Of a stretch of DNA of 47,241 nucleotides, positions 33,382 through 42,316 are shown piece after piece. A program made the translations under genes and the position numbers. Origin of the DNA: JALHVH01 sp964544265 (GTDB lineage Bacteria > Acidobacteriota > Aminicenantia > Aminicenantales > Saccharicenantaceae); NCBI GenBank assembly GCA_964544265.1, contig CAZJBD010000005.1, positions 1 through 47,241 of the forward strand, in the 5' to 3' direction. Positions within the stretch are counted from its first letter, which is position 1. Every line of letters begins with the position of its first letter. The notes under the pieces are model-generated. The model did not search any database. It was not told the DNA's origin and worked only from the letters and a program-made list of their open reading frames with translations.

Positions 33382-34773
33382 ATGAACATCGATGGATTGT
33401 TGAAAGTCCTCGAATCTGAATATCGGGACAAGACCAGGAAGAGCCTTGAGATCTACCGCCGGGCTGAGAAAGTCATGGTCAAGGGGGGAAGCCACACGCT
33501 TCGTCTTTGGAAGCCTTATCCATTTTTTATAGCCGGGGCCAGGGGACCGGAGGTCCAGGATGCCGACGGAAATTCCTATATCGACTTCTGGCAAGGCCAT
33601 TACGCCAACATTCTCGGACACAATCCAGAGGTCATCAGGGAGGAACTTAACGACGAGATCAGGAAGGGCACTCTTCAAACTGGTTTTGAGACCCAGCCGC
33701 AAATCGAGCTGGCGGAAACGATTCTCAGCCAACTGGGCTGCAAGGGGTTTAAGATTCGCTTCACTACGAGCGGAACCCTGGCCACCATGTATGCGGTGAT
33801 GTTAGCCAAAGCTCATACGGGTCGGGAATGCGTCCTCAAGGTCGGGGGCGGCTGGCACGGGGCTTCGCCATGTCTCCTCAAGGGAGTGAAGCATCATGGC
33901 CTGGCAGGATTCGAAGCCGGGGAGTCGGCCGGCATTTCTCAGCAGACTCTGAACGAGATTCTGATCACCCGCTTTAATGACGGCGATGACCTTGCCCGGG
34001 TTTTCAGGGAGAAGGGGAAGACAATCGCCTGCTTCATCATTGAGCCGTTCATCGGCGTCGGTGGATTCCTCCTGACCTCGAGGGAATACCTGGAGCTGGC
34101 TCGACGCCTATCGGAAGAATACGGGGTTGTCCTCATCTTTGATGAGGTCATTTCCGGGTTCAGGTTCTGTCCGTCCGGGGTTCAGACGCTCTATAGAGTC
34201 AAACCCGACCTGGCTACGTTTGGGAAACTCATTGGCGGCGGGCATGCCGTCTCGGCCGTCGTCGGGAGAGATGAGATCATGGAGGAGTGCGAAGCGTCCC
34301 GGCCGGGGAGGATGAAGGTTCTTTTTGAGGGCGGCACGTTCTCCGCCCATTCGGAATACATGACGGCCGGGCTCATCATGCTCAAGCACCTGATCGGACG
34401 GGCGGAAGAGATTTATCCGCGGCTCGGCCGGACCGGGGAGAGGCTGAGGCGTGGGATTGAAGCCGTCTTCGCGGAGGAAGGCATCGAGGCCCGTTGCACG
34501 GGGTACGGGAACGACGTGGTCAAGCAAAGTTCTCTCTTTATGGTCAATTTCCCCCTGATAAAAACGGATTTCAGGAGTCCCGAGGACATCTGGGACCCGG
34601 CGGTCTGCGCGGTCCGGCTCAGGGAGGAAGCCTTAAAATTGGCCCTTCTCAACCAGGGCGTTCATGTTGTCCATGGAGGCGGGGCGGCGTCGACGGCCCA
34701 TTCCGATGAAATCGCCGACCGCACGATAGCCGCCTATCGAGAAGCGGCTAAGACGTTCAAGAGATATATGTAA
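33382..34773 (+). CDS. Class III aminotransferase, glutamate-1-semialdehyde aminomutase-like
   Basis: 463 aa, cytoplasmic PLP enzyme. Motifs: TTSGTLATMYA (128-138), GGWHGASP, IIEPFIGVGGFLL, FDEVISGFRF (Asp254) and the PLP lysine in TFGKLIGGGHAVSAVVG (Lys282), which is the GSA-aminomutase form. The protein is about 30 residues longer than typical HemL and no haem genes are near, so a different role is likely, for example transamination of an amino sugar or amino acid. It is divergent from the COG3379 operon and convergent with the rhamnosidase gene 11 bp away. Precise reaction not determinable. Confidence 0.78.
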   Translation: MNIDGLLKVLESEYRDKTRKSLEIYRRAEKVMVKGGSHTLRLWKPYPFFIAGARGPEVQDADGNSYIDFWQGHYANILGHNPEVIREELNDEIRKGTLQTGFETQPQIELAETILSQLGCKGFKIRFTTSGTLATMYAVMLAKAHTGRECVLKVGGGWHGASPCLLKGVKHHGLAGFEAGESAGISQQTLNEILITRFNDGDDLARVFREKGKTIACFIIEPFIGVGGFLLTSREYLELARRLSEEYGVVLIFDEVISGFRFCPSGVQTLYRVKPDLATFGKLIGGGHAVSAVVGRDEIMEECEASRPGRMKVLFEGGTFSAHSEYMTAGLIMLKHLIGRAEEIYPRLGRTGERLRRGIEAVFAEEGIEARCTGYGNDVVKQSSLFMVNFPLIKTDFRSPEDIWDPAVCAVRLREEALKLALLNQGVHVVHGGGAASTAHSDEIADRTIAAYREAAKTFKRYM

Positions 34774-34784
34774 TCGTTATCGCA

Positions 34785-37517
34785 TCATGCCTTATGCGGT
34801 ACCGTCGAGGCCGCGTCCTTGCATTCGCAGACAACGAAGGCATACGTCCCGCTCATGACATGGAAAGATACGTCGCGGCTGGAATGGCCGACGCTGGCAA
34901 CGCCCTCGACCGTGGTCTTCGGCGAGCCGTTTTCCCAAATGATCCTCCCACTTTCCAGGACACAGGCTTTTTCCCATAACAGGGGCAACCGGACCTCGGC
35001 TGTGACCCCGACGGGAATTCTCGCCTCGAGAGAAAATCGCTTTGCCTCGCTTGACCATAGAACACGGACCTCGCCGCGGACAGTCATCACCGAGGTTTCC
35101 GCCGACGTCAAGCCTTTGAACAAAATAGGTGCGATCTTGATTTTTTTCCAGCCCGGTTCCAAAAGGGCAATGCCGCCAATATACTTGTAGAACCAGGCGT
35201 CCACGCTCCCGAACATAATATGGTTATGGGAATTCATCCCGGGCCCGGCCAGCTTCTCCCAGCGCTCCCAGAGGGTGGTCGCCCCTTCGCGAACCATGTA
35301 TCCCCACCCCGGGTAGCTTTCGCGGGTCGCAATCTTATAGGCGTCGTCCGCTCGCCCGTTCTCAGCCAGGACGTCCAGAAGGTAGCGAGTGCCCAGGATT
35401 CCCGTATCGACATGATGGTCCGTGTATTTCTGGATGCTCCGGACGAGGGCGCCCAGGACGGCCGTTTTCTTCTCCGGAGGAACCATGTTCAAGTATAGGG
35501 GCAAGACGTTGGACGTCTGGTTCGGGTAAGAATCGACTTTGGAAACGCGGATAGAGGCGTATTGGTCTTCTTCGAGGAACGTCCGATTGAAAGCCTCCTG
35601 GATTTCAGCGGCAAGGGTCCGCAGGGCTTTCTCGTCATTATGGCGGCTGAGAAGGCCGGCCATCGCCGCCACGAGATTGACGTCATGGCAGTAATACCAG
35701 GTCGACGTCAGCTCGACCGGCGTTTTCTTTGGGGTGATGCTTCCAGGAGGACACCAGTCGCCGTATTTCCCGAGTTTGCGGATGATGTGGTCCTCGGCGT
35801 TTCGGCCCAGGAACTCGATGTAACGTTTAAGGGGAAGGTAGTGTCTTTCAAGGACCCGGGTGTCGCCATAATACAGATACATCAGCCAAACGAGGATCGC
35901 GTAAGCAGAACCCCAGGCCGGGTCGGCAGGATAAAGTCTGGGCAAATAGGCCGGTACGGCATCCGGCAGGCTGCCGTCTTCCTTCTGGGCGAATCGAATA
36001 TCATCCAGAAATTTTGTGTAAAAGGCCGCCATGTCGAAATTGAGGATGGCCTCCTCGGCCGAGAGGTGGGCGTCGGCTAGCCAGCCCTGCCGTTCGTCCC
36101 GCTGGGGGCAGTCCGTCGGGATGCTCATCAGGTTGGAAAGTTGGCCCCAGAGGACGTTTTGGTGGATCCGATTGATGAGGTCGTTCGACGACCGGAAGCT
36201 CCCCGTTCGGGGGACGTCCGAATGCACGAATCGGCCTTGGAGCGTGTCGATGCGCGGTTCCCCTGGAATGCCGGTCAGCTCGACGTATCGAAAACCGTGA
36301 TATGTGAACCTTGGCTCATAGGTCTCGATGTCTCCGCCTTTGAGGATGTAGACATCTTCAGAGTCGGCGTTCTCGTTCGGAAGAGTGTTCAACGTCCCGT
36401 CTTCGTTTAAAAGCTCGGCATAGCGGAGCCTGACTTCAGTCCCGCGTTGACCCCTGATGCTGAGCCGGACCCAGCCCGTGAAGTTTTGTCCGAAATCGAA
36501 GACATAGACTCCCGGCTTCGGGCTGGCGACCTTGACAGGATTGACCGTCTCACAAATCCTGATGGGCGGCAGCATCTGGGAGGATAGGGGAGGGCCCTGG
36601 AGGAAAGACACCTTCTCCCATGAGCTATCGTCGAATCCGGGCTCGCTCCAGCCGGCGGCTTCAAGTCTGGCATCATAACGTTCTCCGTAGTAGATCCCAT
36701 TCTCGAGGATCGGCCCGTGGGACGTTTTCCAGCCCCCGTCGGTCTGGACGATTTCCTGCGCCCCGGATTTGTACTCGATTTCTATGCGGCAGGCCGCTTT
36801 GGGAACGTCATGACCGTAATTCCTGATGTGGCGGCCGTTCCCGAGGATGATCCCGACGGCTGTCCTGTCTTTTAAAAGGTCCGTAATGTCGTAGGTGGAG
36901 TACAGGGCGTTCCGGTGATAGTCGGTCCAGGCCGGGTCAAGGACGGTGTCTCCGACTTTTTTGCCGTTCACAAAGAGTTCTGCATACCCGAGTCCGCAGA
37001 TGAAAGCCGAGGCCCGGAGGACGGGCTCTCGAACCTCGAACTCCTTCCGGAGATAGATCGCATAAGCCTGAACATGTTCGCCGGACGCCTCTCCGAGGAG
37101 GACATTCTCTTTAGAACGAAACTCATGGGGGATGCGCATACCGATCCAGACGGTCTTCCAATCCGACCTCTCCAGGAATCCGGTTTCAAAAAAGGCCGGC
37201 TCACTCCAGGGGCTTTCTTCGCCCTTTGCGTTCCACCACTTGACTTTCCACCAATATCGGCGGCAGCTTAAGAGCGGTTCTCCGTCATAGGCAACATGGA
37301 AAGTTCTATCCGTTTCCAACCAACCCGAATCCCACTGGTCGCCGATCTCTCTCCGGCAGAGATCCGTTTCGGACGAGACGAGGATCCGGCAGGCGGTCTG
37401 AATTTCGCCCCGTTCCGGGCTTTCGAGGATCCAGGAAAACCGCGGCTTGGGCACGTCGACGCCCGGAGGATTTTGGAGCGACTCGCATTTGAGGGCGGAT
37501 GGGGCGGACGGGGTCAT
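34785..37517 (-). CDS. Alpha-L-rhamnosidase, glycoside hydrolase family 78
   Basis: 910 aa from the ATG at 37517 (GAGG about 8 nt upstream); a TTG at 37544 would overlap the HD-GYP gene. No signal peptide, so probably cytoplasmic. Domain order: N-terminal Fn3-like beta domain (about 5-115), rhamnosidase N-terminal domain (about 140-310), concanavalin-like beta domain, (alpha/alpha)6 catalytic barrel (about 435-780) and a C-terminal beta domain. The GH78 signature DCPQRDERQGWLAD (469-482) contains the conserved acidic residues of the catalytic centre, and YGDWCPPG and NHIMFGSVDAWFYKYIGG follow as expected. Releases L-rhamnose, which RhaA and RhaB encoded nearby would process. Confidence 0.88.
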   Translation of the reverse strand: MTPSAPSALKCESLQNPPGVDVPKPRFSWILESPERGEIQTACRILVSSETDLCRREIGDQWDSGWLETDRTFHVAYDGEPLLSCRRYWWKVKWWNAKGEESPWSEPAFFETGFLERSDWKTVWIGMRIPHEFRSKENVLLGEASGEHVQAYAIYLRKEFEVREPVLRASAFICGLGYAELFVNGKKVGDTVLDPAWTDYHRNALYSTYDITDLLKDRTAVGIILGNGRHIRNYGHDVPKAACRIEIEYKSGAQEIVQTDGGWKTSHGPILENGIYYGERYDARLEAAGWSEPGFDDSSWEKVSFLQGPPLSSQMLPPIRICETVNPVKVASPKPGVYVFDFGQNFTGWVRLSIRGQRGTEVRLRYAELLNEDGTLNTLPNENADSEDVYILKGGDIETYEPRFTYHGFRYVELTGIPGEPRIDTLQGRFVHSDVPRTGSFRSSNDLINRIHQNVLWGQLSNLMSIPTDCPQRDERQGWLADAHLSAEEAILNFDMAAFYTKFLDDIRFAQKEDGSLPDAVPAYLPRLYPADPAWGSAYAILVWLMYLYYGDTRVLERHYLPLKRYIEFLGRNAEDHIIRKLGKYGDWCPPGSITPKKTPVELTSTWYYCHDVNLVAAMAGLLSRHNDEKALRTLAAEIQEAFNRTFLEEDQYASIRVSKVDSYPNQTSNVLPLYLNMVPPEKKTAVLGALVRSIQKYTDHHVDTGILGTRYLLDVLAENGRADDAYKIATRESYPGWGYMVREGATTLWERWEKLAGPGMNSHNHIMFGSVDAWFYKYIGGIALLEPGWKKIKIAPILFKGLTSAETSVMTVRGEVRVLWSSEAKRFSLEARIPVGVTAEVRLPLLWEKACVLESGRIIWENGSPKTTVEGVASVGHSSRDVSFHVMSGTYAFVVCECKDAASTVPHKA

Positions 37518-37527
37518 GACGTTCGCC

Positions 37528-38997
37528 TCACTGGGCCTGGGCAAGGAAGTAATCGGAAACCTTAACTCCGTATTTCTCGGGATCGAGCGGCTTCAGGATG
37601 GTCCTGAGGTATTTATCCGTTCTCGGATCCTTGTCTGCGAGGTCCACGACCTCGCCGTCGACTTTGTTGCCTTGGGTGTCGGTGATGAGCTTAACCTTCG
37701 GCCTGAGGAGATACTGGGTGTCGGGGTTGGTATCGAAGACAATCCCGACCTCGCCCGTGTTCAAGTAGACGAGCGTGCCGATCGGATACGCCCCCATCAT
37801 ATTGACGAACACCTTTAAGATACTCGGGTTGAATTCCGTCCCTGAGCGCTCGAGCATCAGACTTAGGGCTTCGGCCCGCGTGAAGACCTTCTTCCGGTAG
37901 ATTCTCTTGGTCGTGATGGCGTCGAAATAGTCGACGACCTTGACGATTTTGCTGAACAGGTTTGGCGTTTCCTTCTTGAAATAGCAGGGGTATCCGGTGT
38001 CGTCCTCTTTGAAATGATGCTCCAAAGCCACGTGGATGGCCCGGAGGGGAAGGCGTTTAAATTCCTTGAGCTGGATGAGTTTTTCAGCGCCCTGGCAGGG
38101 GTGGAGTTCTATGATCTCTCGCTCCTCGTCGTTCAGCCGGGACGGCTTGTTCAAGATCTCGATTGGGGTCTCCAGCTTTCCCAAGTCATGGAAGAACGCC
38201 GCCATTCCCAGGTCGACAAGCTCGCCGCGGGTCAGGCCGAGCCGGCGGCCGAGGGCAATGGAGAGCATGCAGACATTAACAGAGTGGTTCAGGGTGTATT
38301 CGTCGTAGTTCTTGATGTTGGTCAGGCCGTAAACGAAGGATTCGTTGTCCGTAATGTGGTTGAAGATGGACTGCATGAGGCGCCGGGTCGTGTTGAGCTT
38401 TAGCTTTTCATCCCTTCGGTCCTTCTCGAAGACCTCCTTGAGATGGAAAATGCTCAAGAAGAAGAGCCGGGAGGTATTCTTCTCGGGACTCACGAACGTC
38501 TCGTCCGGATGAAACTTTGTAAGGACGACATGGTCGATCCCGGCTTCCCGGACCTCCCCGGCGATCTCTTCGAAAGAGGTCGTGGCCTTCTTTTCCCTCT
38601 TGGCGAACAGGATCATGAACCGGATGAGCTCCTCCAGAGTCAAGCCGCTGAGGAAGCTCATCGCGCTGATCCCCCTCTTCCTGAACTCCCCCAGGACGAA
38701 CTTAAAGATGGCGTAGTTGGACAGGACGAACTTGACCCTGTATCCGTTGAAGAAGATGGCGCCTTGACGAACCTTGAACCCGGCCTCACCCTCGCCGATG
38801 GTTACGGCCTCAATCCCATCGAAGAGCTGCTTGGCTTGCTCCTGAAGGATATCGTTGTTGGCCTCATAGAGCTTGGAGATCTTGAGGACGATATGAAGAC
38901 GGATAAGGAGGTCAACGGCGGTCTTCTGGATCGCCTTGAGGTCTTTTTGGTTGCGGGGAGCTTTCGTCCCCGCAGTGCTTTCGGCGTTTTCGTTCAT
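37528..38997 (-). CDS. HD-GYP domain protein (probable cyclic-di-GMP phosphodiesterase)
   Basis: 489 aa, cytoplasmic. Residues about 25-160 form an unassigned N-terminal domain (NGYRVKFVLSNYAIFKFVLGEF, GLTLEELIRFMILFAKREKK). Residues about 200-400 are an HD-GYP domain with HSVNVCMLS (His238), HDLGK (270-274), His299, HH at 327-328 and DTGYP (333-337), the residues that bind metals and substrate. The C-terminal 80 residues are a small beta domain (IGTLVYLNTGEVGIVFD). Expected to hydrolyse c-di-GMP. Its start overlaps the HEAT-protein stop by ATGA (38994-38997), and the two proteins share a similar N-terminal domain. Confidence 0.85.
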   Translation of the reverse strand: MNENAESTAGTKAPRNQKDLKAIQKTAVDLLIRLHIVLKISKLYEANNDILQEQAKQLFDGIEAVTIGEGEAGFKVRQGAIFFNGYRVKFVLSNYAIFKFVLGEFRKRGISAMSFLSGLTLEELIRFMILFAKREKKATTSFEEIAGEVREAGIDHVVLTKFHPDETFVSPEKNTSRLFFLSIFHLKEVFEKDRRDEKLKLNTTRRLMQSIFNHITDNESFVYGLTNIKNYDEYTLNHSVNVCMLSIALGRRLGLTRGELVDLGMAAFFHDLGKLETPIEILNKPSRLNDEEREIIELHPCQGAEKLIQLKEFKRLPLRAIHVALEHHFKEDDTGYPCYFKKETPNLFSKIVKVVDYFDAITTKRIYRKKVFTRAEALSLMLERSGTEFNPSILKVFVNMMGAYPIGTLVYLNTGEVGIVFDTNPDTQYLLRPKVKLITDTQGNKVDGEVVDLADKDPRTDKYLRTILKPLDPEKYGVKVSDYFLAQAQ

Positions 38998-40811
38998 TTC
39001 GCTTCCTCATGCCCGGCCGCTTCGGGCGCCGAGGCCATCCGGATAAGAGCTTCGGAACAAGCCTCCCGGATCTTCGCCCGGTGGAACGCCGTCCCCCGGC
39101 GAAGGACCTCGATGGCCGGTGTGGTCGCCATGCTTTCCAGACCCGAAACGGCGCATAGGCGCATCTCCAGGCGGCGGGCCGACGGCAGGAACCCCCGTCT
39201 TTCGAGGAGGGATTTTAAGAAGCGGAAGGCGACATCGGTCCGCGATCTTCCCAGGAAATTGATGATGGCCTGTTTCTCCGTAAGGCTCTTCTTTCGGAAA
39301 GACTTATTCGATACGTCTTGGATGATGGCCAGAATCCGGGATTCGTCCCCATGGTATTTCAGCTTCAAGGCGGCCTGAATCCGCAGTTCTTCATCGAGGT
39401 CCTTGAGGAAGCCGGCCAGGATCTTATCGGCCATCTCGTCGTCGATGCGCCCGAGGGCGTGGACGGCTTCGAGACGGATGTCTTTGTTCTGGAAGCTCAG
39501 GAACACTGCCAAATGGTGGGCCGCTTTTCGGTCTCGTCCCTCATCCAGAAGCCGGATGATCTCCTTGGATAGGTCGGGTCTGGAATCGTTGGCCAGGTTG
39601 ACCAGGGGGCCGAGGTCCTTAAGATCGAGGCTCTTGAAAAAGCCGAGGACCTTCAGCCGAAACTCCGGCAGGGGGTAGGCCTCGTAGATATCGGCCGCCA
39701 GCGGCAAGGCCTGGTCTCCCAAGAGCCTGAGGTACTCAAAAAAGGCGGTTACGTCCACCGCCGGATTTTTCTTGAAAGTTTCTTTAATAGCGGCCGTTGT
39801 CTTTTCGCCCGTGACTTTCTTTAGAAAGTCTTCCAGAGGCTCAGCCCTCTCCGGATTGCGCCCAGAAAGAAACTCTCTGAGCTCCTGGACCTTGTGGATG
39901 ATCACGATCGGGACCTGGAAGTTTCCGTTCTGGAGCTGGTCGACGTGGTAATCCATCATGACGTCCAGGTTCGCCTGGAACCGGGACGCGTCCTTCTCCA
40001 AGTAGAGGAGTTCGACCAAAAGGTTCAGGAACTCCTCTTCGGGCGAGATGGCCCGGTTGTCGTGGATGAGGGAATTGATCGTCTCGACCTCCCGATCGCT
40101 GAGCGTCGCGTCGTGGACGGACGCTTCACCCTTGGGAAGGGTTTCCCTGCCGCCCGGCTCTTCTTGGCGGGCCATTTCGAGCACCATCTCTTCGCCTTCT
40201 TCCAAGCTCTCGCCAGAGATGTCGATCTTTCCTGTGCTGAACTGGGAAGTATCCACCTTGATATCGATAACCTTAGCAGCCAGCTCCGGAGGCAGGCTGG
40301 GCTGCCCGGCTTTCATCTGCCGTTCCGCCCGCTCCTCCAGGATCTTATTCTCCAGGAACTCGTCGGGGGCGTAATACTGGATATTGGTCAGCTCCTTTTC
40401 CCACATGGCCGTGACGATATCCGCTTCTTCCAGGGGCTTGTGGGATTCGCGCTTGATGAGCGAGAGAAAATCGGAGATTTCTTCCTTTTCCAGGCCATCA
40501 TAGAAAAAGAGTTTCTGCATGCCGTCCTTGAAGAAAAAGAAAGGGAGGCTCTTAATGGAGAGTTCGTCCTTGTAGACGGGCTTCCCCATGAAGGAGAAAA
40601 CAAACTCATCGATGTCGATTTCCAGCTTTCCGTTCGTGTCCAAGAAGTCGATCAGCTTCTTCGCCAGGTCTCCGAGGAAATTCTGGACCGTGGCATGGTT
40701 GGCGGGGAAGATCTTCATGGCCGAGTTCGTGTTGGCCAAGGCCAACATGATCTCGCGGACCTTCTCCACCTGCTTCGGATCGGGGGAGATCTCTTCGGGA
40801 TCCATGTTCAT
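38994..40811 (-). CDS. HEAT-repeat protein coupled to the HD-GYP gene
   Basis: 605 aa, no signal peptide. Residues about 15-150 resemble the N-terminal domain of the HD-GYP protein: LEIDIDEFVFSFMGKPVYKDEL, SLPFFFFKDGMQKLFFYDGLEKEEISDFLSLIKRE. A charged linker follows at about 165-250. The C-terminal half (about 350-590) has HEAT-type alpha repeats (RLEAVHALGRIDDEMADKILAGF, LRIQAALKLKYHG, RLEMRLCAVSGLESMATTPAIEVL). Probably a protein-interaction scaffold acting with the HD-GYP enzyme. No Shine-Dalgarno; a TATTTT box ends 5 nt before the ATG, so the mRNA is likely leaderless. An in-frame ATG two codons downstream (40805) is an alternative start. Confidence 0.78.
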   Translation of the reverse strand: MNMDPEEISPDPKQVEKVREIMLALANTNSAMKIFPANHATVQNFLGDLAKKLIDFLDTNGKLEIDIDEFVFSFMGKPVYKDELSIKSLPFFFFKDGMQKLFFYDGLEKEEISDFLSLIKRESHKPLEEADIVTAMWEKELTNIQYYAPDEFLENKILEERAERQMKAGQPSLPPELAAKVIDIKVDTSQFSTGKIDISGESLEEGEEMVLEMARQEEPGGRETLPKGEASVHDATLSDREVETINSLIHDNRAISPEEEFLNLLVELLYLEKDASRFQANLDVMMDYHVDQLQNGNFQVPIVIIHKVQELREFLSGRNPERAEPLEDFLKKVTGEKTTAAIKETFKKNPAVDVTAFFEYLRLLGDQALPLAADIYEAYPLPEFRLKVLGFFKSLDLKDLGPLVNLANDSRPDLSKEIIRLLDEGRDRKAAHHLAVFLSFQNKDIRLEAVHALGRIDDEMADKILAGFLKDLDEELRIQAALKLKYHGDESRILAIIQDVSNKSFRKKSLTEKQAIINFLGRSRTDVAFRFLKSLLERRGFLPSARRLEMRLCAVSGLESMATTPAIEVLRRGTAFHRAKIREACSEALIRMASAPEAAGHEEAK

Positions 40812-40816
40812 TATTA

Positions 40817-40845
40817 AAAATAAAAGATTTTCGGGCTTTCGTCAA
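40817..40845 (-). promoter_or_regulatory. Promoter of the HEAT/HD-GYP operon (leaderless type)
   Basis: On the minus strand TTGACG (40845-40840), 17-bp spacer and TATTTT (40822-40817). The ATG at 40811 begins 5 nt after the -10 box, and no ribosome binding site is present. Confidence 0.5.
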
Positions 40846-40920
40846 TCTGAAACAAATCCCTTGTAGATGACGCCCGGAGATGAGGATTATTCTCGAAAGA
40901 GGATGGCGAAGCTGCCGGCG

Positions 40921-42186
40921 CTATCTTTTGCTCAAAACCTTCTTTTCATAGTCGGCGATCTCCTCGTGCCAGCGTCCCGAAGGAGGAACGCCGGACCGGA
41001 GGCAGTGCTGGTCCCAGACGGGCCCGAAAGGCAGGGCCTTGAGCCTCTCCAAAAGGGCTAGCCGCCTGAAGCTGTCGCCCCCTCCCTCGATCCGGCTCAT
41101 CTCGCTCGCCGGCTCGAGGAGGGCGATGAGCAATCCTTTAAGCAGGGCGCGGGCACCGATAACCCAGGCTCCAACGCGGTTCATGCTCGCGTCGAAGTAG
41201 TCGAGGGCGAAATGGACGCGTTCCAGGCATCCGCCGCGGACGACTTCCTCGGTCAGGGCCCGGACTTCATCGTTAAGTATAACGACGTGATCGCTGTCCC
41301 AGCGGACCCCGCGGGATACGTGCAGGAGGAGTTCGTCGGAGAACTGCAGGACGGCGGAGATCTTGTCCGCAACGGACTCGGTGGGGTGGAAATGCCCCAG
41401 GTCCATGCAGATCATTTTGCCATGGCGCATCGCATATCCCAGGTAGAACTCGTAGGAGCCGACGACGTAAGATTCGCTGCCGATTCCAAAAAGCTTGCTT
41501 TCGAGGGAGTCCTTCATCTGGGAGGGGCTGTACTCAGTCTCGAAGATCTCATCCAGCGATTCTTTGAGGAGCGCCCGATGGGTCCAGCGGTCAAGCGGAA
41601 GGTCCTTGGAGCCGTCGGGGATCCAAAGGTTGTGGATGCAGGCGGATTTCAGCTCCCGTCCCATGTAGGCGCTGATCTTGCGGCAACACTTGACGTGGTC
41701 GATCCAATATTTCCGGACGTCCTTTTCCTTATGGCTTAACGTGAACCCGGATGAGGCTTTAGGATGGGAAAAGCAGGTTGCGTTGAAATCGAGCTTGAGC
41801 CCTTCATTCTTAGCCCATTCAACCCAGCCCCGGAAGTGGCCCGGCTCGATGGCGTTCCGCTCCACAGGCTCGCCGTTGAATTCCCCGTAAATGGCGTGGA
41901 GGTTGAGGCGGTGCCGGCCGGGGATGAGAGTTAAAGCCCGATGGAGGTCCTGGCGCAGCTCATTGACGTTCCTTGCTTTGCCGGGATATCCTCCCGTGAC
42001 CGCCAGCCCCGATCCGGCCAGCCCTGGCTGAGAAATCTCGAATCCTCCGACGTCGTCTCCCTGCCAGCAGTGGAGCGATATGGAGATTTGCCCAAGGGCT
42101 TCCAGAGCTTTTTCGGTGTCGACATCGAGCTCGGCATAACGCTCCCGGCTCAGGGCATAATTTTTTGCTGCGGATGAAGGGTCCAT
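40921..42186 (-). CDS. rhaA: L-rhamnose isomerase
   Basis: 421 aa (E. coli RhaA is 419). Converts L-rhamnose to L-rhamnulose in the cytoplasm. Conserved blocks run through the whole protein: SLHCWQGDDVGGFE, TGGYPGKARN, IPGRHRLNLHAIYGE, GWVEWAKNEGLKLDFNATCFSHP, ESKLFGIGSESYVVGSYEFYLGY, MDLGHFHPTESVADKISA, LLHVSRGVRWDSDHVV and ALDYFDASMNRVGAWVIG, which carry the known metal-binding Glu/Asp/His residues. AAAGGAGGG (42199-42191) precedes the ATG, and a good promoter lies at 42217-42245. The 130-bp gap after rhaB contains this promoter, so rhaA can be transcribed separately. Confidence 0.95.
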   Translation of the reverse strand: MDPSSAAKNYALSRERYAELDVDTEKALEALGQISISLHCWQGDDVGGFEISQPGLAGSGLAVTGGYPGKARNVNELRQDLHRALTLIPGRHRLNLHAIYGEFNGEPVERNAIEPGHFRGWVEWAKNEGLKLDFNATCFSHPKASSGFTLSHKEKDVRKYWIDHVKCCRKISAYMGRELKSACIHNLWIPDGSKDLPLDRWTHRALLKESLDEIFETEYSPSQMKDSLESKLFGIGSESYVVGSYEFYLGYAMRHGKMICMDLGHFHPTESVADKISAVLQFSDELLLHVSRGVRWDSDHVVILNDEVRALTEEVVRGGCLERVHFALDYFDASMNRVGAWVIGARALLKGLLIALLEPASEMSRIEGGGDSFRRLALLERLKALPFGPVWDQHCLRSGVPPSGRWHEEIADYEKKVLSKR

Positions 42187-42216
42187 TCAACCCTCCTTTC
42201 GGGTTCCCGGGTTTTG

Positions 42217-42264
42217 TTTATAGCTTGTCCCATGCTTGATGTCAAGGAAAATGACCGCTGGTCA
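42217..42264 (-). promoter_or_regulatory. rhaA promoter with upstream palindrome
   Basis: On the minus strand TTGACA (42245-42240), 17-bp spacer and TATAAA (42222-42217). Immediately upstream of the -35 box is the palindrome TGACC-GCT-GGTCA (42252-42264). GTCAAGG occurs twice, 20 bp apart (plus-strand 42241-42247 and 42261-42267). The location suits an activator that responds to rhamnose, but no regulator gene is visible in the window. Confidence 0.6.
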
Positions 42265-42316
42265 AGGCTTCCTCGATTCGTCGCTTGTTCCTACTGTCGT
42301 GAAACAAAGGAGGAGA

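Noticed and set aside
34778..34801. Eight-pair hairpin between the aminotransferase and rhamnosidase genes, as a bidirectional terminator
   Set aside because: One arm overlaps the end of the rhamnosidase gene, one pair is G-T, and there is no T tract on either side.
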